From Neolentinus lepideus HHB14362 ss-1 (Eukaryota; Basidiomycota; Agaricomycetes; Gloeophyllales; Gloeophyllaceae): a stretch of 64,000 nucleotides of DNA. Positions 12,307 through 22,739 of the stretch are shown piece after piece; the stretch's first letter is position 1; every line of letters starts with the position of its first letter. The DNA lies in contig KV425563.1 of NCBI GenBank assembly GCA_001632425.1, positions 224,660 through 288,659 on the forward strand, written 5' to 3'. The translations under genes and the position numbers were made by a program. The notes under the pieces were generated by a model. The model was not told where the DNA came from, made no database searches, and saw only the letters and a list, made by a program, of their open reading frames with translations.

Positions 12307-15300
12307 ATGAGCTTGTTCCTGTCACTTACAGTCATTTCTGTACTCTATGCCTCTGCTAACGCAGGTATAAGCTGGAATGCGGCACCGTTCAACCCTCCTG
12401 CTGTTCCTCTCGCGGTCCGTTCTCCTTACCTCAACGTCTGGTTGGCTCAAGGGGCGGGAGCGCAGCTAAACGACGTGTGGCCTACATTTTGGACTGGTTC
12501 AGTGAGTACTGCGAAGCACTTAACCTTCAAGACCATCACGCGGAATTAGATCTTAGGTTGGGCGGGATATGTGAAAGTTGATGGAACGACCTACACTTTC
12601 CTTGGTAGCCCGGGTAATAATGGAACGCAGAAGGCAGTTCAAAAGGACCTAACGGTATTTATTCTTTTGCATCATGAGATTGTGACTACTGATTGATGTG
12701 ATCAGTGGACGTCAACACAAAGCATTTTTATTATGACGGCTGGCGGAATCGATCTCACCGCGAACTTTCTCAGTCCTGTTGACGTGCGTGGGTAAAAAGA
12801 TTTTGTGGTCTCCTCTCATGCTGACCGGTGTTACTATAGCCGACGAATCTAGTTAACCAAAGTCTCCCTTTCTCGTATCTTGCAGTATCTGTTGCTTCAA
12901 ATGACGGCGACTCGCACTCGGTGCAGGTCTATTCAGACATTTCTGCCGAATGGATCTCTGGTAATGATAGCCTTATTGCCAATTGGAATACGACCACCGG
13001 AAGTGTCCTGATACATCAAGTACAACTGACGAATCAGTCGATGTTTGCTGAAATTTTAGATCATACACAATGTCTGTGTTTTGTCCGGTTGGTTAGTCAG
13101 TGTTCATCTACTGGTACTGATTTCTCGCGAAATAGATGGGTCAGCTTACTATTCCACTTCAAACGTCTGTAAGAAATAGTGTTACTCGGTTACGATGTGG
13201 CTAACGTAATGCCGATTCAGACGGATGGTGTCACCTACCAGACGGGAGAGGACCTTGTCGTGAGAGGGCAATTCATCGCCAACGGTACCCTTCTCAATAC
13301 CCAAGACACTGAGTTCCGTGCCATTCAAGACAGGTGGCCTGTCTTCGCCTTCGCACACGACCTCGGAACCGTGAAGGCTGTCACTGGTCCCGTCCTATTT
13401 TCAGTTGGCCATGTTCGTGACCCGGCCATTGAATACATCGTAGCCACTGGTGGGAGGCAGAACAGGAGCCTTTATTTTTGGAGCCAGTATTCGACTGTTG
13501 ATGCTGCTGTGAGTAACCACCCTCGAATGAGAGCGTAGCTGATATCAATATTGCGGTCACCAGGTTGTCGACTTTCATGCGGATTATGGCAATGCGCTGT
13601 CGGTTGCTAAGGCGTATGACGCCCAAGTGCAATCTGATGCTAGCAAGGTTTCCTCAAATTATGCCGATATTGTTGCACTATCTATCCGTCAAGCGCTCGC
13701 TACTGTGGAGCTTACTATCTCGAGGAGTAGTAATGGTTCTTGGAACACCAGCGACGTTATGACGTTTATGAAAGGTAACCGTCTCTTCATGTCTCGTAGC
13801 TCACTATCACTAAATATAGTGTAGAGATATCTAGTTCAGGGGTAAGCCGTTTTATGTCCATTAGGCCTGATGAAGTATCGTGATATTGTTTTAGGATGTC
13901 AGTACTGTTGATGTTATCTATCCGTCCTGGCCAATATTCCTATACACTAACCCGGAACTGGGCAAGTACCTCTTGCTACCTCTGTTTGAGTATCAAGCAA
14001 GTGGTCAGTACCCGAACCAATGGAGTGTGCATGATTTGGGTAAGCGTCAAAAGTACGGTGGGCTCTTGTCTGAAGCAGAGCTAATCTTTCCCAAGGTGGT
14101 CCGTATCCACAGGCTTTAGGTCACAATGACGGTAAGCAGGCACCCTCCGGATTTTGTCTACGGGGAAGCTCATGCATGGTGCGTGATAAGAAAAGACTTA
14201 GCGATGCCTCTAGAAGGCTTGTCTTTAGCTTCGAGCTGCTGACTATCGTCGGCTTATCTGTTCATTTTAGAATGCGGTAATATGCTCATCATGACCCTCA
14301 GCTATACGCAGTTCACTAGTGACGAATCATTGATCAAAGCCTATTACAATCTTCTGGATCAATGGACGTTATTCCTCATCTCGGATTCTCTTGTACCCGC
14401 GAACCAGTTGAGCACAGATAACTTCGCCGGCGCTCTGGCAAACCAGACGAATCTGGCTATCAAGGGCATCGTTGGTATCAAAGCGATGTCAGTCATTGCA
14501 AATCTGACTGGAGATTCCTCAAAGGCCGATAATTACAGTGTACGTGGATCATACCGTCCTCATCTTGCCATCCGGACTGATCGCAGTTCTTCTTTCCAGT
14601 CGATCTCTAGCTCATACGCCGAGCAATTCCTGGAGTTCGCGACCTCGACTAGTGGGCATCACTTGACACTTGCCGTACGAGGATCCTATTATCTGTGGTA
14701 ACTGAAACTTATCCCGAATATCTCATATAACAGTATGGGAATGATTCGAGGTAAAGCATGTCGTTGTTCATACACCAAGTATGGCTTTCAAGTTCTGTGA
14801 CAGTTGGAGTCTCTCGTACAACCTGTATGCCGATAAGCTCTTGAATACGCAAATCTTCAGTGAATCAGTGTATCAGATGCGTGAGTATCTGTTCTCCATG
14901 AATTCCCGTGTCGGTGTTGACGCTGCTCTTAGAGGATGCATGGTATAGCAACGTCGCAAGTACGCATGCCCCACTTCCATCCCATGATGAGGTCTGAAGT
15001 ATAGTGTGACAGACCTCTATGGCGTACCCTTGGATACGAGGCACACATATACGGAATCCGGTACTTGTCTATGCATTCAGTGACTCCCCCAATACTAAGG
15101 AATATCCTCTAGACTGGGAAATCTGGATGGCGGCAATCGCTACGACCTCACAGACCCGTGACATCTTCATTGATTCTGTGCAAAAGTATGCCTCCAGTGG
15201 TGCCAGCAATGTGCCATTTGGCGACTGGTACGATACAATATCGGGTCAAACGCAGGCATTTAAGGCACGACCAGATGTTGGGGCACATCTTGCGCTCATG

Positions 15301-15513
15301 GTCCTCAATTCCTCGTCTACCGGCACGCTTGGGTCTCCGGCCGCCAGCACTTCTGGGTTGTCATCCACCATCCCATCTGTCTCTCCGACGTCCAGCAGCA
15401 AGGGGAACAAAAGCTCCGCCACAATGATGATTGCGGATAAGATGCTTGTGATCATCGGAATTGCATTGGCCACGTTTATGCTAGGGACGTTCAGACAATT
15501 CGATCATATGTAA
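12307..15513 (+). CDS. secreted glutaminase A-like protein (DUF5127/DUF4965/DUF1793 family)
   Basis: Seventeen exons join in frame to about 756 residues: 12307-12501, 12550-12654, 12706-12783, 12840-13071, 13136-13164, 13221-13508, 13564-13774, 13825-13841, 13895-14039, 14096-14131, 14271-14539, 14600-14674, 14734-14750, 14804-14880, 14933-14959, 14992-15060 and 15113-15513. A signal peptide (residues 1-19) precedes the family opening SWNAAPFNPPAVPLAVRSPY. Further family blocks are GVTYQTGEDLVVRGQF, VFSVGHVRDPAIEYI, HDLGGPYPQALGHND and the C-terminal SDWEIWMAAIATTS. Characterised members (Aspergillus GtaA) release glutamate from glutamine outside the cell. A Ser-rich stalk and a terminal hydrophobic segment suggest membrane or wall anchoring. 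Weak points are two GTCTGT donors, a 32 nt intron before 14992 and two 17 nt micro-exons, so individual exons are less sure than the gene. Confidence 0.85.
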
Positions 15514-16478
15514 CTGGAGTGTATTTTTCCTTCGAAGTATATATACAACACCCAAAGTTACTGCTTCTTTTTGGAAACCTAGGCTTACGCACTTTTGCAC
15601 GCAGTCTCTGGGGTTCTACGCAAGTCACGCAAGTTGCAGCTGCTCGCTTAACGGGCTCGACGCGAAGAACGGACTGTTTGAGTCCGTGCACTGATAAGCT
15701 AGAAGCGCGAGTACTAGTGTCGCGCGTTGGGTCGGCCTCAGGCTGACTTCACTTGCGCCCAAATATGTTCTCGAAAGCTTTGCCTGCGATCCCACTTCAT
15801 TGTTAGGGCCGGTTCATTAGAAGCTTTAGGGCCGGGTTTCTCCCGGATCCGCGAATCTCGTCCGCAATTTGACGATATTCAAGTTTCGCACCTCCACCCA
15901 AAGCAACAAGGAATTTTCGGTTCCCTCTTTTCCGAGTATTGGCTTGGTTCTGTGCATGCAGCAATCCCCGTAGTACCATCAGCAACAATTTCACAAGTAA
16001 GCCTTACTTGTCCACCAAGGAGGCTTCCACGGACTTTCGGCGTGAGAGAAGCTTGCTTACTTCTCATTTTTTACGCGGAAGGCCCTTCACGAAGACCAAA
16101 TGGCACGAGGTTCCTCGAAGGTCTATGAATGTCCTGTCAGGCGGGATTCCGGCATTGACGTGGAATATCGTGATATCGTGTCACTAACAAGGGTTGTGAC
16201 TGGATAGATAAATCGCACATCTCTAAGCAGCTCCCCAGCCGTGTCTAGAATTTGGAGTACAGGCTGCCGATACGCTGAAAGCGAGTTCGACAACCGTATT
16301 CGGACAATTTCCCCTTCCTTGAGTTTTTCAGCTTTTGTGTCGACCGCTGCGACTACAATACCATCAGGTACAGCGTAGGACCGTCAGGTGACGCGGCTAA
16401 TTTCAGCTGGTTATTATACCCTTCTACCCACGGTCTCTCTATTCATAGGAACTTCGTGTTCATCTCAAGCCACGGGAC

Positions 16479-16487
16479 ATATAATAT
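16479..16487 (+). promoter_or_regulatory. possible TATA element of P450-2
   Basis: CATATAATA lies about 50 bp upstream of the P450-2 start, at the same place as a TATAAAA in the duplicated P450-3 promoter. Confidence 0.35.
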
Positions 16488-16531
16488 GTCGCAGACCGTT
16501 CAATGCTACGTCTCAACCGCTTTCAGGCATC

Positions 16532-18865
16532 ATGAACGTCGAGCTGTCTATACTCACGGCTGCTCTTGTCGCAACCGTAGTAGTCGCTTTTTATCGACGA
16601 TACAAAGCCGGATCTATTTCTTACATCCGTGGACCTAAAGCGGACTCATTTGTTTTCGGTAAGTCCTCTATCACACAACGCTCCTCGTCGTGATAAGACG
16701 AAAACAATGTTTGTTTTCCTCTAGGCCATCTACGCAAACTAGGCAGCAGTTGTACTGGCGACATTTTCTTCGGATGGCAAGACGAATTCGGCTTAGTCGT
16801 ACGCTACAAGGGCATCTTCGGTGTAAGACCACCTCCTTTCCGTGTACCTGACCTTCTTGTCAATCTATTCCGTTCGACAGACGGATAAGCTAATGATCTG
16901 CGACCCGAAAGCCCTGCAGTATATTTTCCACACCTCCGCCTATAGTTTTGAGAAACAGCGGGCCACCCGAATGATCCTCGAGACAATGGACGGTCCAGAT
17001 TTAGTTTGGTCTGAAGGTCAGTGCAACGTGCTGCCCCACGATTGTCGCGCTCTAACGTTTATACACTGACAGGTGATGTGCACAAACGACAGAGGAAGGT
17101 CATGCTGCCTGCCTTCGGCGCACCCGAGGCGAGGGCGCTCTTCCCAGTGTTCAAGTCGAAGATAGAACACGCGAGTGTAGTATGCATATTGGGATCTTAT
17201 GACGAACTCATTTGTTCTGTATAAAGCTCATATTGCTCTGGAAAGATATGATAAATGATACTTCAGATGGCAACTCGATCACAATGAATATTCACGAGTG
17301 GTTGGGCCGCGCGACTCTCGATGCTATTGGTGAAGGTCAGGGACATTTCATCCCATTATTCCCCACCAGCTCAGTGATAACTCAAAACAGCCGCCTTCGG
17401 CTATGAGCTCGGCGCGATGGGCGAGGACTCTACCGACCTCGGCAAGATGTACCGAAATTTTGTGTAAGCACTTTACGTATTCCTTCTCTTTCTCCAGGCT
17501 GACATTGAGCTTCAGGATGGATATCAGTCCTCCGTCGAGGCCATTCACCGATGCCATATTCCAGCACACTCCATCTCCAGTTCTGAAAGTCTTGTTTGAC
17601 CATTCACGCTCCAAAGGCTTCGATCGCCTGCGAGAGCACAAGACGCTTGCGCATCAAGTTGCACGGCAGCTTGTGGAAACCAAAGTGAAGGAACTGGAGG
17701 AAGGCAAGATGGCAAAGGATGTCTTGAGCTTGCTCGGTGCGTGAAGTACAATCCTCTACGTCCGACTTTACCTTCTGCCTGCTCGAGTGGCTAACTCCGT
17801 GTAGTCAAGGCTAACAGCTCGATGACGAGCAAGCATCGGCTGACTGAGGAAGAGCTATACGCAGAGATGAGGTCAGTTTCCTGTTCATTGCGCTCTACCT
17901 CACTGCCGTAATTGTTCGTTGTGACTGATAACCCCAGCATCATCCTCTTTGCAGGACACGATACCACCTCTAATACCCTGGCTTGGGCTCTGTGGGAACT
18001 GGCGAAGCACCCTGAAATCCAAGACCGTGTTCGGAAAGAGATCAGAGAACGGGAAGCTGTCATACGAGCGAGAGGAGCTCCCGAGTTCACGCTCGCAGAT
18101 ATAGAGAGCCTGCCGTACTTCCAGGCGTTCTTGAAAGTGAGCTATTACACGGTCAGCTTCGTCGTAGTTACCTCATTCATGGGTATGCAGGAGTCGATGC
18201 GTATGCACCCTGCGGTCTTCGGACTGAGCCGCGTCGCAGCGAAAGACTCTATCGTCCCATTGTCTCAGCCCATCCTTGATACGTCCGGCCGCATACGCCA
18301 GGAACTGATAATCCCCAAGGGTACGGAGATTAGCGTGCCACTCGGCTGTTACAACAGGTCGGTGGCTAGTTGCTTTTCGTATCGTACGAAAGTCAGCTGA
18401 TTCGTTTGAAGGGAAAAGACAGTTTGGGGTGATGATGCCCACTCATTTAATCCAGAACGATGGATGAAGTCGAACTCATCTGAGAAGAGGGGTACTACCC
18501 TGGGCGTCGTCGGGAATCTGTGAGCCAGCTTCAAACTCTGTAGCCGGTACGAGACTGTTGACATCTATGGGATCTCATAGCATGAACTTCTCCAGCGGGA
18601 CACGATCGTGCATCGGTTGGCGGTTTGCGTGAGTGGACCAAAAGTCGCTGCATATATGATTGTTGACCATATGAACATATCTTCATCCAGGATGACGGAA
18701 ATACAATGCTTCCTCCTCGAGCTGATCAACACATTCCAATTCAGTGTTACACATAGAACGTTGGACGTTCAGAAAGTCGGCTATGGGATTGCTGTGCCGC
18801 GGCTGAGGGGAGAGGTAGAGAAGACGCAATTGCCAATGACTGTCTCTATTGCAGACAGAGACTAG
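16532..18865 (+). CDS. cytochrome P450 monooxygenase (P450-2)
   Basis: Thirteen exons close in frame (549 residues): 16532-16658, 16725-16822, 16881-17016, 17073-17176, 17227-17335, 17391-17463, 17498-17736, 17805-17871, 17938-18136, 18191-18357, 18412-18519, 18581-18628 and 18691-18865. The start follows a TATA-like element by about 50 bp and gives a membrane anchor (LTAALVATVVVAFY). The I-helix AGHDTTSN, K-helix ESMR (ExxR), meander FNPERW and haem loop FSSGTRSCIG are all intact. It is a near-identical inverted paralogue of P450-3: 12 of 13 exon lengths are identical and the last differs by one codon. An ER monooxygenase with unknown substrate is expected. It lies between the glutaminase-like gene and the tyrosinase, but co-function is not shown. 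Confidence 0.95.
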
Positions 18866-19069
18866 AGCAGTTGGTTAACGGGTAAAGTATACCTTTTCCC
18901 GCGTTTTTGCATGTCGTTTGGGTAAGTCGCGCATTGAAATGCAATGAGAGGTCCATTGGTTCTCGAAAGCGTACATATTACAGATGTGATGGGTATGTGC
19001 GAGGCAGAGCCTAGTCGCACCGACCGTGAAATTAGTCTGACAAGGAGGCCAGTCTTTTTTCTGTGAGTG

Positions 19070-19253
19070 GGATTTGAAGCTGCTACCTTCGGTTCTAATA
19101 GCCTTCCGCTTCCGATCATCTGATATTTCAGGCTCCTCAGCCTCATATTGACTAGTGCACTACTTGCTGGCAGAGCCGTCCGATCTTGTAATAACATGCA
19201 TGCGGTACTGGAACAGACCACAAGTTCACAACTTTGAGCAGGTCTTCCATCAG
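19070..19253 (-). pseudogene. FunK1 kinase 3'-end relic
   Basis: Read on the minus strand, this matches the last part of the FunK1 copy C gene (57400-57590) base by base over long runs, for example GATCGGACGGCTCTG and GAGGCTGAGGAGCCTGAAA, with small indels. The upstream nine tenths of the kinase gene and its stop codon are missing. It sits tail-to-tail with P450-2 exactly as FunK1 copy C does with P450-3, so it was carried along in the block duplication. Confidence 0.85.
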
Positions 19254-19753
19254 TGAGTAGCTCACCGGTGACTCGGAGGTCAAGACGAGCGATGAAGATA
19301 GAGGTAGTCGATTGCGGTGAGTAAAATACTATGTACTACAGCTAGATTATATACTATTGGAGTATATACCACACCATTCGCGCTTTGTTCGAAGCGCCAC
19401 ACTACTCAGACACCAAAGAGTGGGGAAGTACGAAAGGCGTGAAGATAAGATGATTTAAGGTGAGACTTCTATAGCGCATCAGTGTTACATCTCAGGGCAT
19501 AAAATTGACTGATCCGGGTCATGCCAGCGTGGTCAAGGAATAAAATGAAAATTTCACCGTCTTTGAGAGACGTCTTCAGCATTGCAGCGCTTCGAAGAGA
19601 GCATGGAAAGAAATGACCCGTCAACGTCTTTATAGCTTTCTCTACCCGCGTATCAAGTAACACAATCGCTGCCAGTGATCGGTCAGATAATATTGCTGAG
19701 TCGGATGTCCTTCATACTCATACATACATACATACACTATCTCGCATCCCTCC

Positions 19754-22645
19754 TCAAACGGAATAATTGTCGGTCTTCTTCCATCCCGCCTGGAAAAACG
19801 TCCATGGTTCAAGATCAATGAAGGGGACCAAGGATACAACAGTGACACGTACAGAGAATATCTCTCCATGATTCTTCCAATCGAAGAGAGAAACCTAGAA
19901 GATGTCAGTACATTGAAACACCCAGGATAGTATACGCATACCGGCCCATCCTCGTCGTCATGAGGGTGCGCAGCTGCAGCAGATAGCAGTACAACCTGAA
20001 CAGGCGCCACATGTACCGGTACAGAATCACCTTCAGGGACAGACGACACGCTTGCGCCTCCCTGGGCCTCAGCCAGCTCCACTCCACGCCAGTCCACCAG
20101 GACACCTACGAAGTCGCTCTTGATACCATCGGCAAGGGTGTCATCCGTTACATGGCTATGATTCAGGCCCTCTTTATTCTTGATGATGGCGTCGATTAAA
20201 AGCGCTGGAACAGCAATAGTTCCTCGGACGACGCTTCCCGCTTCGCGGCGGAGAGCGCATCCTTTGCAAGGGGAGTGATCGGGTCTGGCGAATACGGATA
20301 CAGTACCTATCAGCTCCTTGCCTTGAGATCCAATGCCCTTCTGGTAGAGCTGGAAGCTGTATGACCTGTTGAACGCGTGTTCAGGAAGCCTGGCGAGAAC
20401 GACAAAGTGCCTATAGTTGGAAATGACAGTGTGATGGGCAGGCACAGGCTGTGTTTGAGCCTTGAAAAGAGGGGGGTTCGTCGCAGTAAGCTGCTGAGCA
20501 GTCTGACGAGGGTTTAAACCATAGTATTTCTGGAGAGCAGACCGAGCCTTGATCCGGTCTGCCGTGCTAGCGGGCTGATCTACCTTGACGCCCGCAACTT
20601 CGTCATACGAGTAGTCTGAATCGTATCTTTGTCAGGAAAGTGTCAGTTTGCATGTCAAACGACTTGCTTACATTTCGGATAGGCATCCTTATCCAAGAAT
20701 CTAGCTTGGGTAGATGTCCAATACTTGTCTTCTCCATTCCTGAAAGGAGCCATAGCACTGTCTGGGAGGAGCTGCTCATTATAGACCTCGAAGTACGTTC
20801 CACGAGCCTATCCATAACATTAGGCAAAGAGGGGCTTGAGAGAAGGGCCTAAAACAAACCTGCGTCCAGGGATAACTCGTGCCCTTGGTCGTATACCCGT
20901 CGTTCATCCAATACTCGCGGTAGCAGTACTCCCACAAGGCCACTGCGCATCACCTCATGTTTAGTTTCTGGACACTGCGTCTGTTGAGCGAAACTCACAC
21001 AGACGATCCACGTTGGAATGATGGACTGGCCACATGTCAATATGGAGTGAGCACCGTATTAACATCACACGTACGGAAGAAGATGGGATCGAATCCGGCC
21101 TTCATTCGGCGATTTTCGATTAGCCGTTGCAAAAAGTCCCTTGGCAGATGAAATAACTCACATAATCAGGATCCGCCTGAACAATGCCGTCAATACTAGG
21201 GTTGAAGAAGAGCTGATAAAATACTTACCATATGTCCATTTCCACCCTGCATTGCGAATGATTATTCATCAATCCAAGGACGCAAAGGAAAGATCGAACG
21301 TACTAGAATGAGATGCACAGAGTCATGGACACCCTCCAAAGAGCCCGAATTCACAAAATCTTCCTCCCGAAGAGACTCGGTAGTATGGTTAGAGAACTCG
21401 TCCCAACTAGCATGCGAGTCGGCAATCACGCAAGAGTATATGCATAAAACACAGAGTGACGTACGCCTTAGAGCTATCAAGCGCGTTTCCGAATGCGAAG
21501 AGATGTGCTACTTTCGACCTCAGATCGGCGGCCTGCGACTTCAGCTGCCTGAGTTATGCAATCAGTGAGGAGGTCATGACCAATAAGGGCGTTTGGGCTA
21601 ACTTTTGTAAATCTGGAATGTTACTGTCCCCTGGATTGGGGGAGCTTTTGGCATGGCGGTAGGTGCGCTTCCAGTCAGCAAAATAAGCAGTCACTCCCGC
21701 CTTACAACAATACGATCAGATTGGGAGGTCAGGATGACTGGCACATGCAGCCGAAGTCCAGAAATGACATACAGTCCCTGTAGGGCTAGCCTCGTTGGTG
21801 AATCCCTGGGGGATTGCCTTGAAAGGATAGTATGCGATTGGGTTATCGACTTCAACCTTCGTATTACCGGGGAGAGTGATCTCTATCTTGTTAGTGTATA
21901 GCACGGGCGGTAAGCCGTCGGTGGCGATCTTAGATTCGGCCCAATCCCAGTACCTGCACGAGTTGTTATCACTTCCGGATATTGTGCGAGAGGTAACAAG
22001 TACTCACGGAAAACGAAGCTTCTTAGCTGCGTCAGTCCACTTACCCTTCTCAGCAGGGTTGTGCTTCTCCAAGGCAAATGCGATATGCTCAGCGGCATGA
22101 CCAATTGCTTGCTGAAGGCGTCATGTACGTTTAGACCATACGTCCCGTAGGGATAATTCAGAGAACATACCTCTATGAGCAACATATAGGGGCGATGCCA
22201 AGTCGGGAAGACGACTGCTCCGTGACTTCGAGCATATATCAGATCGTGGCAGAGAGTGCGACAAACAAGAGACGTACTTGCAGTAACCTCCGAAACGAGA
22301 GGGAACGGGGTTTGTGTCTTTCTTATCCTTAGGATTGAAGTCTGAAACAGTCTCCTTAGGGGGTCTCTGGTCTCCAGCATATTCTTCGTACGGCAATCCG
22401 TGGATGCCACCGATCTGCAAGAACGTAGCAGGACGGATGACTTTTCCAGGATCAATGGGAAGAGCGCCACCCAAGGCCGTAAGGTGACCGAAGGAGTCAT
22501 GTCGGTCCTGTATGGCGAGGTAGCCTAGAATGAAGAGCGTGAACTGCTCTGGCTCCTTGGACTGAAGCGACTCGATAGGCAGTCGGTCCCAGGCTCCGCC
22601 AGTGTTTTTACGGCCGACGATGAGATATGGCTTGGGATGTTGCAT
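19754..22645 (-). CDS. tyrosinase (polyphenol oxidase, type-3 copper)
   Basis: It oxidises monophenols and o-diphenols to quinones in melanin or browning chemistry. Fifteen exons close in frame (703 residues): 22278-22645, 22171-22225, 22008-22111, 21773-21953, 21603-21700, 21465-21548, 21304-21406, 21229-21246, 21162-21176, 21075-21099, 20999-21025, 20860-20942, 20672-20807, 19942-20615 and 19754-19894. The CuA ligands are His82 (GGIHGLPYEEY), His124 and His133 (HGAVVFPTWHRPYM). Cys122 two residues before His124 fits the Cys-His thioether of mushroom tyrosinases. The CuB ligands are His324 and His328 (GVHDSVH) and a His in FDPIFFLHHSNVDR. There is no signal peptide, so the enzyme is probably intracellular. 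The C-terminal roughly 250 residues form the usual cap/tail domain that is removed on activation. Two micro-exons (18 and 15 nt) encode GGNGHM and ADPDY. Confidence 0.95.
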
Positions 22646-22727
22646 TATGTGTTCTGTGTTCTGAGCGTTGAAAGTGGATGATAAGCGGATTGAGATGAGG
22701 ATGGACTCCTGCAGGAAGATCCCTCCT

Positions 22728-22733
22728 TATACA
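22728..22733 (-). promoter_or_regulatory. TATA-like box of the tyrosinase gene
   Basis: On the minus strand GTATAAGG occurs about 85 bp upstream of the tyrosinase start codon. Confidence 0.4.
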
Positions 22734-22739
22734 TTTCCT

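Larger units (their letters stand above)
15725..19253 (+). repeat. segmental duplication block, copy 1 (P450-2 side)
   Basis: By eye this stretch aligns, in inverted orientation, with about 57400-63010. Matching stretches include the far upstream region (GTCGGCCTCAGG..., near 15730), the 15990-16220 region (GGAGGCTTCCACGGACTTTC), the promoter, all P450 exons and introns, the downstream spacer (TTCTCGAGAACCAA-type block) and the last roughly 190 bp of a FunK1 gene. Homology stops near 19253 in the middle of the FunK1 coding sequence. Confidence 0.85.
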
